A stretch of DNA of 8,131 nt from Clostridium sp. UBA6758 (lineage in GTDB: Bacteria > Bacillota > Clostridia > Clostridiales > Clostridiaceae): contig DKGY01000010.1 of assembly GCA_002453475.1 (NCBI GenBank), positions 20,870 through 29,000 of the forward strand, in the 5' to 3' direction. Below the pieces are notes generated by a model. It made no database searches, was not told the origin of the DNA, and was given only the letters and a program-made list of their open reading frames with translations. How positions within the stretch are numbered: the first letter of the stretch is position 1; every line of letters begins with the position of its first letter. Shown piece by piece: positions 1-6,908 of this stretch. A program made the position numbers and the translations under genes.

Positions 1-63
1 GATTTTAACTCCTTGTCTCGTGACAAATATACTTCGAATCTTTGGTCCATTATTTATTTTCAT
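1..63 (-). CDS. Start of an unidentified gene downstream of galM (partial)
   Basis: An open minus-strand frame begins 22 bases beyond the galM stop and runs off the left edge. The visible product, about 21 residues, begins MKINNGPKIRSIFVTRQG, which I do not recognise. No terminator separates it from galM, so it could be the next gene of a galM transcript. The frame is also open upstream to an ATG at 94-96 overlapping the galM end, preceded by AAGG at short spacing, so the true start is uncertain. Only a weak GAGTTAGG stretch precedes the ATG at 61-63. A chance open frame is possible because so little is visible. Confidence 0.35.
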   Translation of the reverse strand, partial: MKINNGPKIRSIFVTRQGVKI

Positions 64-85
64 GTGCCTAACTCTATAATTTTTA

Positions 86-1144
86 TTAAAATTCATTATC
101 CTTATGAACCCTAAACTTAAAAATGGTTTTAGCCTTATATTCTTCATCCTTTTTAATCAATGAATTCTCCATGAACCTACCTTTAGGTCCTATAGGTAGG
201 TTTTGAGTTTCAAAGCATATAGCCCCATGTTTTTCTAGATTTCCTCCCCACTCTAATTCCTTGCTGCTTTCAGGAAAGTTAGTAGAATATACGACTACTG
301 CTTCTCTATCTGTAGATATCTCCAAGATTCTTCCGCTGACTTCATCCTTTAAAACAATCTGACCTTCTTTATCACTTAAAATCCATGGGTGATCATAGCC
401 ACATCCTAGAATAAGTTGTTCATGATTATTATTAATATCATCACCAACTTTCTTAGGTCTGATAAAATCAAAGGCTGTTCCTAAAATATTTATTATTTCT
501 CCACTTGGTGCAGAGTCTTCTCTTATAGTTGCCATACTTTTACTTTTTATTGTCAAAACTTCATCTAATATATTTCTTTTTAAGTTGCCTGATAAATTAA
601 AGTAACTATGATTAGTCATATTTAGTAAGGTATCTTTATCACTCTTTCCATAGTATTCAATTGATAATTCATCTTTATCATTTAATGTGTACTTTACCTT
701 AATATCTATATTTCCCGGAAAACCATCTTCACTCTCTTTGCTTTTAGCTTCTAGAATTACTCCAACTTCTTTTTTATTTTCAAAAATAGTACCTTTCCAA
801 ATCTTACTGTTAAATCCATGAATACCACCATGTAGAGTATTTATTCCTTGGTTTTTAGTAAGCTCATATCTCTTTTCATAAATATCAATATAGCCACCCG
901 CAATTCTTCCTGCGGTTCTCCCAATAATAGCTCCACTATAGCTATTATCATTAATATAATCCTTTAGATTTTTCCATTTAACTACTATATTTTCTACGGT
1001 TCCATATTTGTCAGGTATGAGAATGTCAGTAATAATTCCTCCCAAGTTCAATATTTCAACCTCTATATTATTATAATTTTTAAGAGAATATTGAAAAACT
1101 TCCTCCCCATCCTTCTTAAATATACTTCTCTTTAAAATTTTCAT
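86..1144 (-). CDS. galM: Aldose 1-epimerase (galactose mutarotase)
   Basis: This cytoplasmic enzyme interconverts the beta and alpha anomers of galactose (and glucose), supplying alpha-D-galactose to galactokinase. The 352-residue length is normal for the family. The active-site landmarks are in order: NTLHGG with His105, TNHSYFNL with His179 (the expected catalytic acid), GYDHPW with Asp251 (substrate binding), and CFETQNLP with Glu312 (the expected catalytic base). The spacing follows the well-studied Lactococcus enzyme. The start at 1144 is preceded by AAAGGTG at 1149-1155. The gene is divergent from galK-galT-galR, and a palindrome resembling the operator in front of galK sits just upstream of its ribosome binding site, so galactose-dependent control by GalR is likely. 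There is no sign of damage. The only alternative is a mutarotase serving other aldoses, which the gal neighbours make unlikely. Confidence 0.95.
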   Translation of the reverse strand: MKILKRSIFKKDGEEVFQYSLKNYNNIEVEILNLGGIITDILIPDKYGTVENIVVKWKNLKDYINDNSYSGAIIGRTAGRIAGGYIDIYEKRYELTKNQGINTLHGGIHGFNSKIWKGTIFENKKEVGVILEAKSKESEDGFPGNIDIKVKYTLNDKDELSIEYYGKSDKDTLLNMTNHSYFNLSGNLKRNILDEVLTIKSKSMATIREDSAPSGEIINILGTAFDFIRPKKVGDDINNNHEQLILGCGYDHPWILSDKEGQIVLKDEVSGRILEISTDREAVVVYSTNFPESSKELEWGGNLEKHGAICFETQNLPIGPKGRFMENSLIKKDEEYKAKTIFKFRVHKDNEF

Positions 1145-1156
1145 TTTTCACCTTTC

Positions 1157-1176
1157 TATAGAAATCAGTTTCTATA
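1157..1176. promoter_or_regulatory. Putative GalR operator O1 (galM side)
   Basis: TATAGAAATCAGTTTCTATA is a perfect 8-base inverted repeat around a 4-base centre. It matches the central 20 bases of the palindrome before galK at 16 of 20 positions, including both TATAG/CTATA ends, as expected for two sites of one LacI-family dimer. It ends one base upstream of the galM ribosome binding site, so in RNA it could also form a small hairpin there. Assignment to GalR is inference from location and similarity. Confidence 0.6.
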
Positions 1177-1219
1177 TATTTTTATATTAATTTTTTAACT
1201 ATTTTCCACTTATATCTTT

Positions 1220-1248
1220 ATGATAATGAAATTATGATACTTTGTAAA
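1220..1248 (-). promoter_or_regulatory. Predicted SigA-type promoter of galM
   Basis: On the minus strand TTTACA (1243-1248) and TATCAT (1220-1225) are separated by 17 bases, each one mismatch from the vegetative consensus. Transcription would start near 1213, giving a leader of about 70 bases that contains operator O1. The region is very AT-rich, so other -10-like boxes exist and this choice is a prediction. Confidence 0.5.
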
Positions 1249-1288
1249 TATTATTTTTATAAGTTAATGTTTTGTTTTAATAAAATTA

Positions 1289-1322
1289 TTTACTTTTATA
1301 TAGTAATCGCTTACTATATAAT
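1289..1322 (+). promoter_or_regulatory. Predicted promoter of galK-galT-galR
   Basis: TTTACT (1289-1294) and TACTAT (1312-1317) are spaced by 17 bases and are moderate matches to a vegetative promoter. A perfect TATAAT lies at 1317-1322, but its best -35 partner is weak. Either reading places the palindrome 1297-1320 across the spacer and -10 box, a classic position for repression by blocking RNA polymerase. The exact boxes are uncertain. Confidence 0.45.
1297..1320. promoter_or_regulatory. Putative GalR operator O2 (galK side)
   Basis: Two perfect 10-base arms (TATATAGTAA and its complement TTACTATATA) flank the centre TCGC. The core GTAATCGCTTAC fits the GTAAnCGnTTAC style of sites bound by LacI-family proteins, and such a repressor is the last gene of this operon. 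The site overlaps the predicted galK promoter. Its centre is 142 bases from that of O1. Confidence 0.7.
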
Positions 1323-1349
1323 TATAAAAAATTTTCGGAGGTTACGGCT

Positions 1350-2522
1350 ATGGGACTTATGGAAAAATTAAGGCATGATTTTAAATATATATTTAAAGAA
1401 GAGCCTTGTAACGGCTACTTTTCTCCTGGTAGGGTTAACCTAATCGGTGAACATACTGACTATAATGGAGGTAATGTATTTCCCTGTGCAATTTCTCTTG
1501 GAACCTATGGCATAGTTTCTAAAAGAAATGACTCTAAAATGAAACTTTTCTCTAAAAACTTTAAAGAAGCTAGCATTATTGAATTTGATTTATTAGAAGT
1601 TAAATATGACCTAAAAGATAATTGGGGAAACTACTTAAAGGGAGTTATTAAAGCCTTTCAAAATCATGGTTTTAAAATTTCTAAGGGCTTTAACATTTTA
1701 ATATATGGTGATATTCCTAATGGTTCAGGTCTCTCATCTTCTGCTTCTTTAGAAATACTCATGGCCATAATATTAAAAGATGCCTTTAAGCTGAATATAG
1801 ATATGATATCCATAGCAAAGCTTTGTCAAGAAGCAGAAAATAAATTTATCGGAGTTAACTGTGGTATAATGGACCAATTTGCTATAGCTATGGGAAAGGA
1901 AAACTGTGCTCTATTATTAGATTGTAATACTTTAGAGTATAACTATAGCAATGTCGACATGGAGGGTTATAAAATCATAATAGGCTCCACTAATAAAAAA
2001 CGTAGCCTTGCAGATTCCAAATATAATGAAAGAAGGACTCAATGTGAAGAAGCTTTAAATATCCTTAAAGGATATAAGGATATTGCCTCTCTTGGTGAAC
2101 TTACAGAGGATGACTTTGAAGCTTTTAAAAATAAAATTCAAAGTCCAATTATAAGAAAAAGAGCTAAGCATGCTATTTATGAAAATGTAAGAACTTTGAA
2201 AGCAGTTAAGGCATTGAAAGAAAATAACCTTAAGATCTTTGGTAATTTGCTAAATGAATCTCATATTTCCTTAAGAGACAATTATGAAGTTACAGGTATA
2301 GAACTAGACACTCTAGTAGAAGCTGCTTGGTCTCAAAAGGAAACAGTTCTTGGTTCTCGTATGACTGGAGCTGGCTTTGGGGGATGTACAGTTAGTATAG
2401 TAAAAGAAGATAGTATATCTAATTTTATAGAATATTCTTCTAATAAATATGAAAGTATTATAGGCTATAGTCCAAGCTTCTACACTGTTGATATTTCAGG
2501 TGGAGCAAGAAAATTATTTTAG
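1350..2522 (+). CDS. galK: Galactokinase
   Basis: This cytoplasmic GHMP-superfamily kinase uses ATP to phosphorylate alpha-D-galactose at C1, the first committed Leloir step. The 390 residues match bacterial GalK length. Visible motifs are the galactokinase signature GRVNLIGEHTDY at residues 27-38 (with the conserved Arg28), the GHMP ATP-binding loop PNGSGLSSSAS at 123-133, GIMDQF at 172-177 with the expected catalytic Asp175, and the C-terminal glycine-rich motif SRMTGAGFGGC at 336-346. The start is supported by GGAGG at 1337-1341 with an 8-base gap; an in-frame ATG at 1359 lacks such a site. It is the first gene of the galK-galT-galR unit. An operator-like palindrome spans its promoter, so GalR repression relieved by galactose is likely. 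The reading frame is intact. Confidence 0.97.
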   Translation: MGLMEKLRHDFKYIFKEEPCNGYFSPGRVNLIGEHTDYNGGNVFPCAISLGTYGIVSKRNDSKMKLFSKNFKEASIIEFDLLEVKYDLKDNWGNYLKGVIKAFQNHGFKISKGFNILIYGDIPNGSGLSSSASLEILMAIILKDAFKLNIDMISIAKLCQEAENKFIGVNCGIMDQFAIAMGKENCALLLDCNTLEYNYSNVDMEGYKIIIGSTNKKRSLADSKYNERRTQCEEALNILKGYKDIASLGELTEDDFEAFKNKIQSPIIRKRAKHAIYENVRTLKAVKALKENNLKIFGNLLNESHISLRDNYEVTGIELDTLVEAAWSQKETVLGSRMTGAGFGGCTVSIVKEDSISNFIEYSSNKYESIIGYSPSFYTVDISGGARKLF

Positions 2523-2526
2523 GAGG
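2521..2526 (+). promoter_or_regulatory. galT ribosome binding site overlapping the galK stop
   Basis: The AGGAGG begins inside the galK TAG stop (2520-2522) and lies 8 bases before the galT ATG. Ribosomes ending galK finish on the galT initiation site, so translational coupling is likely. The galR site AAGGTGG (4027-4033) overlaps the galT stop in the same way. Confidence 0.8.
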
Positions 2527-2534
2527 TAGAGTTA

Positions 2535-4028
2535 ATGATATATTATGAAATAAGTAGGCTTATAAACTTTGCCCTTCAAAATAGTCTACTTGCTAAAGAA
2601 GATAAAATTTATTCTATTAATTTACTTCTTAGTCTACTAAATTTAAAAGACTTTGAAGAAAGTGAAATCAATGAGGAGTTAAGTAATCCTACGTCTATCT
2701 TAGAAAATATATTAGACTATGCTACACATAAAAAAATCATTGAAAATACAGTTATGGAAAGAGATTTATTTGATACTAAGGTTATGAACTGTGTCATGCC
2801 TAGGCCTTCAGAAATAATAAAAAACTTCTATGAAGTATACAAAATCTCTTCAAAAAAAGCTACAGATTATTATTATAACCTAAGCATAGCTTCAAACTAT
2901 ATAAGAAAAGAACGTACAGATAAAAATATTATATGGAAAACTCCAACTATTTATGGGAAGTTAGACTTAACTATAAATCTATCCAAGCCAGAAAAGGATC
3001 CAACGGATATAGCTAAAGCTAAAGAGCAACAGCCTATTAATTATCCTAAATGCTTATTATGTAAAGAGAATGAAGGTTTTTCCGGAAACTTAAATCATCC
3101 TGCCCGTGATACCCATAGAATAATTCCAATAAAGCTTAAAAATAATCAGTGGTTTTTACAGTACTCTCCTTATACTTATTATAATGAGCATTGCATTGTA
3201 TTAAATAGTGACCATGTGCCTATGAAAATATCAAGATCTACCTTTGAAAATCTCCTTGAGTTTGTAGAAAAATTTCCTCATTACTTTTTAGGGTCCAATG
3301 CAGATCTACCAATAGTAGGCGGTTCTATTTTATCTCATGATCACTACCAAGGAGGCTGTTATACCTTTCCTATGGAAAAAGCTATTATTGAAAAAAACTA
3401 TTATATAAAAAGGTATGAAAACGTAACTGTAGGACAAGTAAACTGGCCTATGTCAACCATTAGACTTTCCAGTTCTAATAAAGATGAAATTTTAAATCTT
3501 GCTAATTATATTCTAGAGTCTTGGAGAGACTACTCTGATGAAAGTGTTCACATATTAAGTAGTAGTAATGGTGAAGTGCATAATACCATCACACCTATAG
3601 CTAGGCTTAGAAATGAAAAATATGAGCTAGATTTAGTTTTAAGAAATAATAGATCAACTAGAGCTTACCCTCTTGGGATATTTCATCCCCATGAAGATGT
3701 TCATCATATAAAGAAAGAAAATATAGGTCTTATAGAAGTAATGGGCCTTGCTATCCTGCCTGGAAGATTAAAAATGGAACTTCAGATAATTAAAGATTAT
3801 TTACTTCAAGGTGTAGAGGACATTTCTACAGATCGAATTGTACTGAAACATAGTCAATGGTATAATTATATAGTTCATAAATACCCATCTATTGAAGAGA
3901 AAGACGTAGATGAAATTTTAAGAAAAGAAATTGGATTAAAGTTTCAAGAAGTTCTTTGTCATTCAGGGGTATTTAAAAGAGATAAAGCAGGTCTAGAGGC
4001 CTTTGATAAATTTTTAAATATGTTATAA
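2535..4028 (+). CDS. galT: UDP-glucose--hexose-1-phosphate uridylyltransferase, class 2 (Firmicutes type)
   Basis: GalT exchanges UMP between UDP-glucose and galactose-1-phosphate, giving UDP-galactose and glucose-1-phosphate in the cytoplasm. At 497 residues it is much longer than the ~350-residue enterobacterial enzyme and matches the distinct class found in Firmicutes. It has a CLLC pair (Cys173, Cys176), the NHPARDTHRI stretch at 187-196 and the active-site region GGSILSHDHYQGG at 262-274. His268 and His270 there take the place of the HPH triad of class 1 enzymes; which His is uridylylated is inferred, not shown. Further conserved regions include the acidic ELDLVLRNNRSTR segment (364-376) and FHPHEDVHHIKKENIG (383-398). 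It follows galK by 12 bases and precedes galR by 13, so one transcript is near certain. The frame is intact. No UDP-galactose 4-epimerase gene, needed to recycle the product, is in the window. Confidence 0.95.
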   Translation: MIYYEISRLINFALQNSLLAKEDKIYSINLLLSLLNLKDFEESEINEELSNPTSILENILDYATHKKIIENTVMERDLFDTKVMNCVMPRPSEIIKNFYEVYKISSKKATDYYYNLSIASNYIRKERTDKNIIWKTPTIYGKLDLTINLSKPEKDPTDIAKAKEQQPINYPKCLLCKENEGFSGNLNHPARDTHRIIPIKLKNNQWFLQYSPYTYYNEHCIVLNSDHVPMKISRSTFENLLEFVEKFPHYFLGSNADLPIVGGSILSHDHYQGGCYTFPMEKAIIEKNYYIKRYENVTVGQVNWPMSTIRLSSSNKDEILNLANYILESWRDYSDESVHILSSSNGEVHNTITPIARLRNEKYELDLVLRNNRSTRAYPLGIFHPHEDVHHIKKENIGLIEVMGLAILPGRLKMELQIIKDYLLQGVEDISTDRIVLKHSQWYNYIVHKYPSIEEKDVDEILRKEIGLKFQEVLCHSGVFKRDKAGLEAFDKFLNML

Positions 4029-4041
4029 GGTGGAATAAGTT

Positions 4042-5061
4042 ATGAGTATAACTATTAAAGAAGTAGCTGAAAGAGCTGATGTGTCTGTAGCTACTATTTC
4101 AAGGGTTATAAATGGAAATTATCCAGTAAAAAAAGAAACTAAAGAAAGAGTGCTTAAGGTTATCGATGACCTTAATTTTGTCCCAAACATGCAAGCAAGG
4201 GAGTTAACTCAAAAGAAGTCAACGATTATTGGAGTTGTAGTACCTAGCTTGACTAATATGTTTTTTCCTAACGTTGTATATGGTATAGAAACAGAGCTAA
4301 AGAAACATTCCCTATCCATTATACTCATGACTACCTCTAATGATAAAAATGAAGAAAAAAAATGTATAAATGATTTGCTTTCCAGAAATGTTTCAGGGAT
4401 TATAGTTATAGATCCAAGTACCTCTAACATAAAGAGTAAGTTTTTTCATGATATAGCTAAAAAGCTTCCCTTAGTCTTCATTAACGGTTATACCTCAGTA
4501 CCTAATATCTCTTCAGTATCTAATGATGAAGCTACAGGATGTGAGCTTGCTTTAAGCTACCTTATAGATAATAATCACAAAGACATATTGTTTCTTAGGG
4601 GCAAAGAGAGCTATTCCTATGATATTAAAGAGGAAGTTTACAAAAATATGATGATGGAAATAGATACCTTTAATCCTGACTATATAATAGATGTAGGCGA
4701 AGGAAATAGTATAGAAACTGTAGATAATACTACCGCTTTAATGATGAAGTTGCTACCAAAACTTAATGTAACTTCAGTATTTGCCTGCAATGACCTTATG
4801 GCTGTTGGAGTGATGAATAGCTGTAAAAAGTTAAATATAAATATTCCTAAAGATTTATCTATTATAGGTTATGACAATATTCAATTAAGTAGTTTAGTGG
4901 AACCTAAACTAACAACTATAGATCAACATATGCAGCTTTTAGGTAGTAAAGCAGCTGACTTAGTGTTAGATAAGATAGCTGCTAATAATGAATATGGTGT
5001 AAAAATAATCCTTGATAACACTTTAGTTGAAAGAGAAAGTGTTACTAAAATAAATATATAA
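4042..5061 (+). CDS. galR: LacI/GalR-family transcriptional repressor of the gal genes
   Basis: This is a 339-residue DNA-binding regulator, normal for the LacI family. An N-terminal helix-turn-helix occupies about residues 3-23 (TIKEVAERADVSVATISRVI), followed by the hinge LNFVPNMQARELTQKKS (44-60). A periplasmic-binding-protein-like sensor domain starts at IIGVVVPSLTNMFF and ends in the family hallmarks ACNDLMAVGVM and SIIGYDNIQLSSLVEPKLTTID. It is the last gene of the galK operon, with AAGGTGG overlapping the galT stop. Two related palindromes in the galM-galK gap are its probable operators, so it likely represses galM, galK, galT and itself until galactose or a derivative binds. The ligand is inferred from context. 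The gene ends in TAA, and four bases later a remnant of an AraC-type gene begins in another frame. Confidence 0.88.
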   Translation: MSITIKEVAERADVSVATISRVINGNYPVKKETKERVLKVIDDLNFVPNMQARELTQKKSTIIGVVVPSLTNMFFPNVVYGIETELKKHSLSIILMTTSNDKNEEKKCINDLLSRNVSGIIVIDPSTSNIKSKFFHDIAKKLPLVFINGYTSVPNISSVSNDEATGCELALSYLIDNNHKDILFLRGKESYSYDIKEEVYKNMMMEIDTFNPDYIIDVGEGNSIETVDNTTALMMKLLPKLNVTSVFACNDLMAVGVMNSCKKLNINIPKDLSIIGYDNIQLSSLVEPKLTTIDQHMQLLGSKAADLVLDKIAANNEYGVKIILDNTLVERESVTKINI

Positions 5062-5064
5062 TGA

Positions 5065-5145
5065 AGAAACCTAAGTAAATTTAGCCAAACCTTTTTTAAA
5101 ACCTTTGGCATGTATCCTAAGGATTATCGTAATATATTTAGATAA
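5065..5145 (+). pseudogene. Remnant of an AraC-family regulator gene (C-terminal end only)
   Basis: The plus-strand frame encodes about 26 residues ending SQTFFKTFGMYPKDYRNIF-R-stop. This matches the final helix of AraC-family DNA-binding domains (FSxxFKKxFGxxPxxYR), including the Phe-Gly pair, the Pro and the Tyr-Arg. An in-frame TGA lies just upstream at 5062-5064, and there is no start codon or ribosome binding site, so it cannot be a working gene. It starts almost exactly at the galR stop, as if a deletion or insertion joined the gal operon to the tail of an older AraC gene. The family call rests on the short motif only. Confidence 0.7.
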
Positions 5146-5184
5146 ATAATTAATTCTTATATTATTTAAACTTTTAGAAATGAA

Positions 5185-5212
5185 TATTAAAAAGGGAGTC
5201 TATGACTCCCTT
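5185..5212 (-). terminator. Rho-independent terminator after the transporter gene
   Basis: The 9-base stem AAGGGAGTC/GACTCCCTT with a 3-base loop (5192-5212) is followed on the minus strand by a run of five T, two of them in the stem, then AATAT. It lies about 57 bases past the transporter frame end at 5269. On the plus strand the hairpin is followed only by TTAAACTTTAT, so it may also stop galR transcripts, but weakly. No better plus-strand terminator is visible after galR. Confidence 0.8.
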
Positions 5213-5268
5213 AAACTTTATAAATAAACTTAATATAAATATACCTTACAATCTATCTAAATTGCCAA

Positions 5269-6810
5269 TTATATCTTTTCAGTTTTAAGTGCCTTCCACA
5301 AGGAGACGCAACATAAAAGCATTACTATAATGAACGGAAATGCAGCAACTACCGATGCTGTTTGTAGTGATGATAATCCACCTGATAACAATAAAGCTGT
5401 AGCTAAAAGTGCCTGAAGTATACCCCATATTATTTACTTTTTATTAGATGGATTTAAATCTCCATTTGAGGATAACATACCTAACACAAAAGTTGCTGAA
5501 TTAGCTGAAGTAATGAAGAAAGTACCTAATAATATTATAGTAAATACTGAAATTATACTTCCTAGTGGATATTTAGTTATAACTTGAAAGAATGCAGTTT
5601 CTGGTGATGCAGCTAAGTTCTTTAACACATCCATTGTGAGCTCACCAGTAATACCAAGATTTACTCCAAGAGTTCCAAAAACTGAGAACCAAATTATAGA
5701 TACAATACTTGGCGCTACAATAACTCCAATGATAAACTCTCTAATAGTTCTTCCTTTGGATATTCTAGCAATAAATACTCCTACGAAAGGAGCCCAAGCA
5801 ATCCACCACGCCCAGTAAAATATTCTCCAACTATTTACCCATTTATTACTTGTAAAAGGTTCAATATGCAAACTACTCTCTATAAACTCTGCTAGATAAC
5901 CACCTGTACCATTTAAAAGAGTATTTATTATCTTTATAGTTGGTCCTATAAATAAAGATAAAATTAAAATTCCAAAGGCAATAACCAAGTTTATATTTGA
6001 TATTGCACTAATTCCTTTTTCAATCCCACTAACTGCAGTCCAAATAACTATTACTGTTATAACAAATATTATAACTAGCTGAACTATAGGTGTTTCTGGA
6101 ATTCCAAACATATAACTTAATCCACTATTAATTTGTAGTGTTCCAAGTCCTAAAGAAGTTGCAACTCCAGCTACTGTGGCAAATACTGCAAGTATATCTA
6201 TAGTTTTACCAATTGGTCCATTTACTCTTTCTTCTCCTAATAACGGAATAAATATACTACTAATTAGTCCAGGTTTATTTTTTCTAAATTGAAAATATGC
6301 TAGGGCAAGACCTATAATGCTATAATTTGCCCACGGGTGAAATCCCCAATGCATAAAGGAAGATTTAAAAGCAAAATTTGCAGCTTCAACGGAACCTGGA
6401 GCTATCCCTTCTATTGGAGCTACAAAATGAGATATAGGCTCAGCAATTCCCCAAAATACTAGTCCTATCCCCATACCCGCGCCAAAGAGCATCGCAAACC
6501 AAGCAACGGTGCTGTATTCTGGCTTTGAATCATCTGCACCAAGCTTTATCTTTCCAAATTTACTAAATGCTAATACCACTGCGAATACTACAAATAAAAA
6601 CATAGAAATCAGGTATGCCCAACCAAATTTTTCAGTTAAAAAATTAAGCGCACTATTAGACATTTTTTCAAAACCACTTTTATCTAAAATTCCCCAAAAT
6701 ACAATAACAAAAGTTATAACTAATGAAATAATATAAACTGAATTTGATTCTTTCTTTCTTTTAGTATTTGCATTGAGTGTTGTGTTTGTATTAGTGTTGC
6801 TATTCCCCAT
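5269..6810 (-). pseudogene. BCCT-family glycine betaine transporter, interrupted by an in-frame TAA
   Basis: This encodes a membrane carrier of the betaine/carnitine/choline family, probably importing glycine betaine for the adjacent reductase. The start at 6810 (MGNSNTNTNT, Asn/Thr-rich tail) has a perfect AAGGAGG at 8 bases. Hallmarks are TM3 AGMGIGLVFWGIAEP (111-125), TM4 HWGFHPWANY with Trp155, Trp160 and Tyr163 at the spacing of the BetP aromatic box, GIEKGISAISNIN (262-274), and TM8 FYWAWWIAWAPFVG (331-344) with Trp335, Trp336 and Trp339. The frame stops at TAA 5434-5436 after NPSNKK, giving 458 residues. Past it the same frame continues IIWGILQALLATALLLSGG and on to LWKALKTEK, the expected BCCT C-terminus, ending at 5269. 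An undamaged protein would be about 513 residues. The stop should remove about the last two membrane helices, so the gene is probably inactive unless the stop is read through or is a sequence error. It is not TGA, so selenocysteine does not apply. Confidence 0.88.
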
Positions 6811-6818
6811 AACAATAT

Positions 6819-6825
6819 CCTCCTT
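6819..6825 (-). promoter_or_regulatory. Ribosome binding site fixing the transporter start
   Basis: AAGGAGG on the minus strand lies 8 bases before the ATG at 6810. It decides against an upstream in-frame ATG at 6885, which sits inside the grdH-transporter hairpin, has no such site and would add a non-conserved leader of 25 residues. Confidence 0.85.
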
Positions 6826-6850
6826 AAAATTAAAGTAGATAATTATGCCG

Positions 6851-6908
6851 TAAGTTTTCTTTAAGGGCTGTAAATTTACTTTCACAGCCCCTTAAAGATT
6901 AAAACTTA
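6851..6908 (-). other. Long imperfect hairpin between grdH and the transporter gene
   Basis: The inner stem pairs CTTTAAGGGCTGTAAA (6859-6874) with its complement ending at 6897, with two single bulged bases. An outer 8-base stem, TAAGTTTT (6851-6858) with AAAACTTA (6901-6908), adds to it across a 3-base bulge. The stop codon and last codons of grdH lie in one arm. There is no T-run on either strand, so it is not a typical intrinsic terminator. It more likely serves as a 3' stability, processing or partial attenuation element that sets grdH and transporter expression apart. The function is inference. Confidence 0.6.

Noticed and set aside
1177..1296. Possible small gene or RNA in the galM-galK gap
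   Set aside because: Only AT-rich promoter sequence is visible; no open frame with a ribosome binding site and no stable structure apart from the two palindromes.
2059..2075. Perfect palindrome ATATCCTT-A-AAGGATAT inside galK
   Set aside because: It lies in well-conserved coding sequence, differs from the GalR-like sites and is followed by coding sequence without a T-run. It is probably chance in AT-rich DNA.
5084..5109. Inverted repeat GCCAAA/TTTGGC around a T/A-rich loop after galR, considered as a galR terminator
   Set aside because: It has a 6-base stem, a 14-base loop and no following T-run. It is explained by the codons of the AraC remnant.
6811..6885. Longer N-terminus of the transporter starting at 6885
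   Set aside because: It has no ribosome binding site, lies in the intergenic hairpin and is not BCCT-like. The ATG at 6810 has a perfect AAGGAGG.
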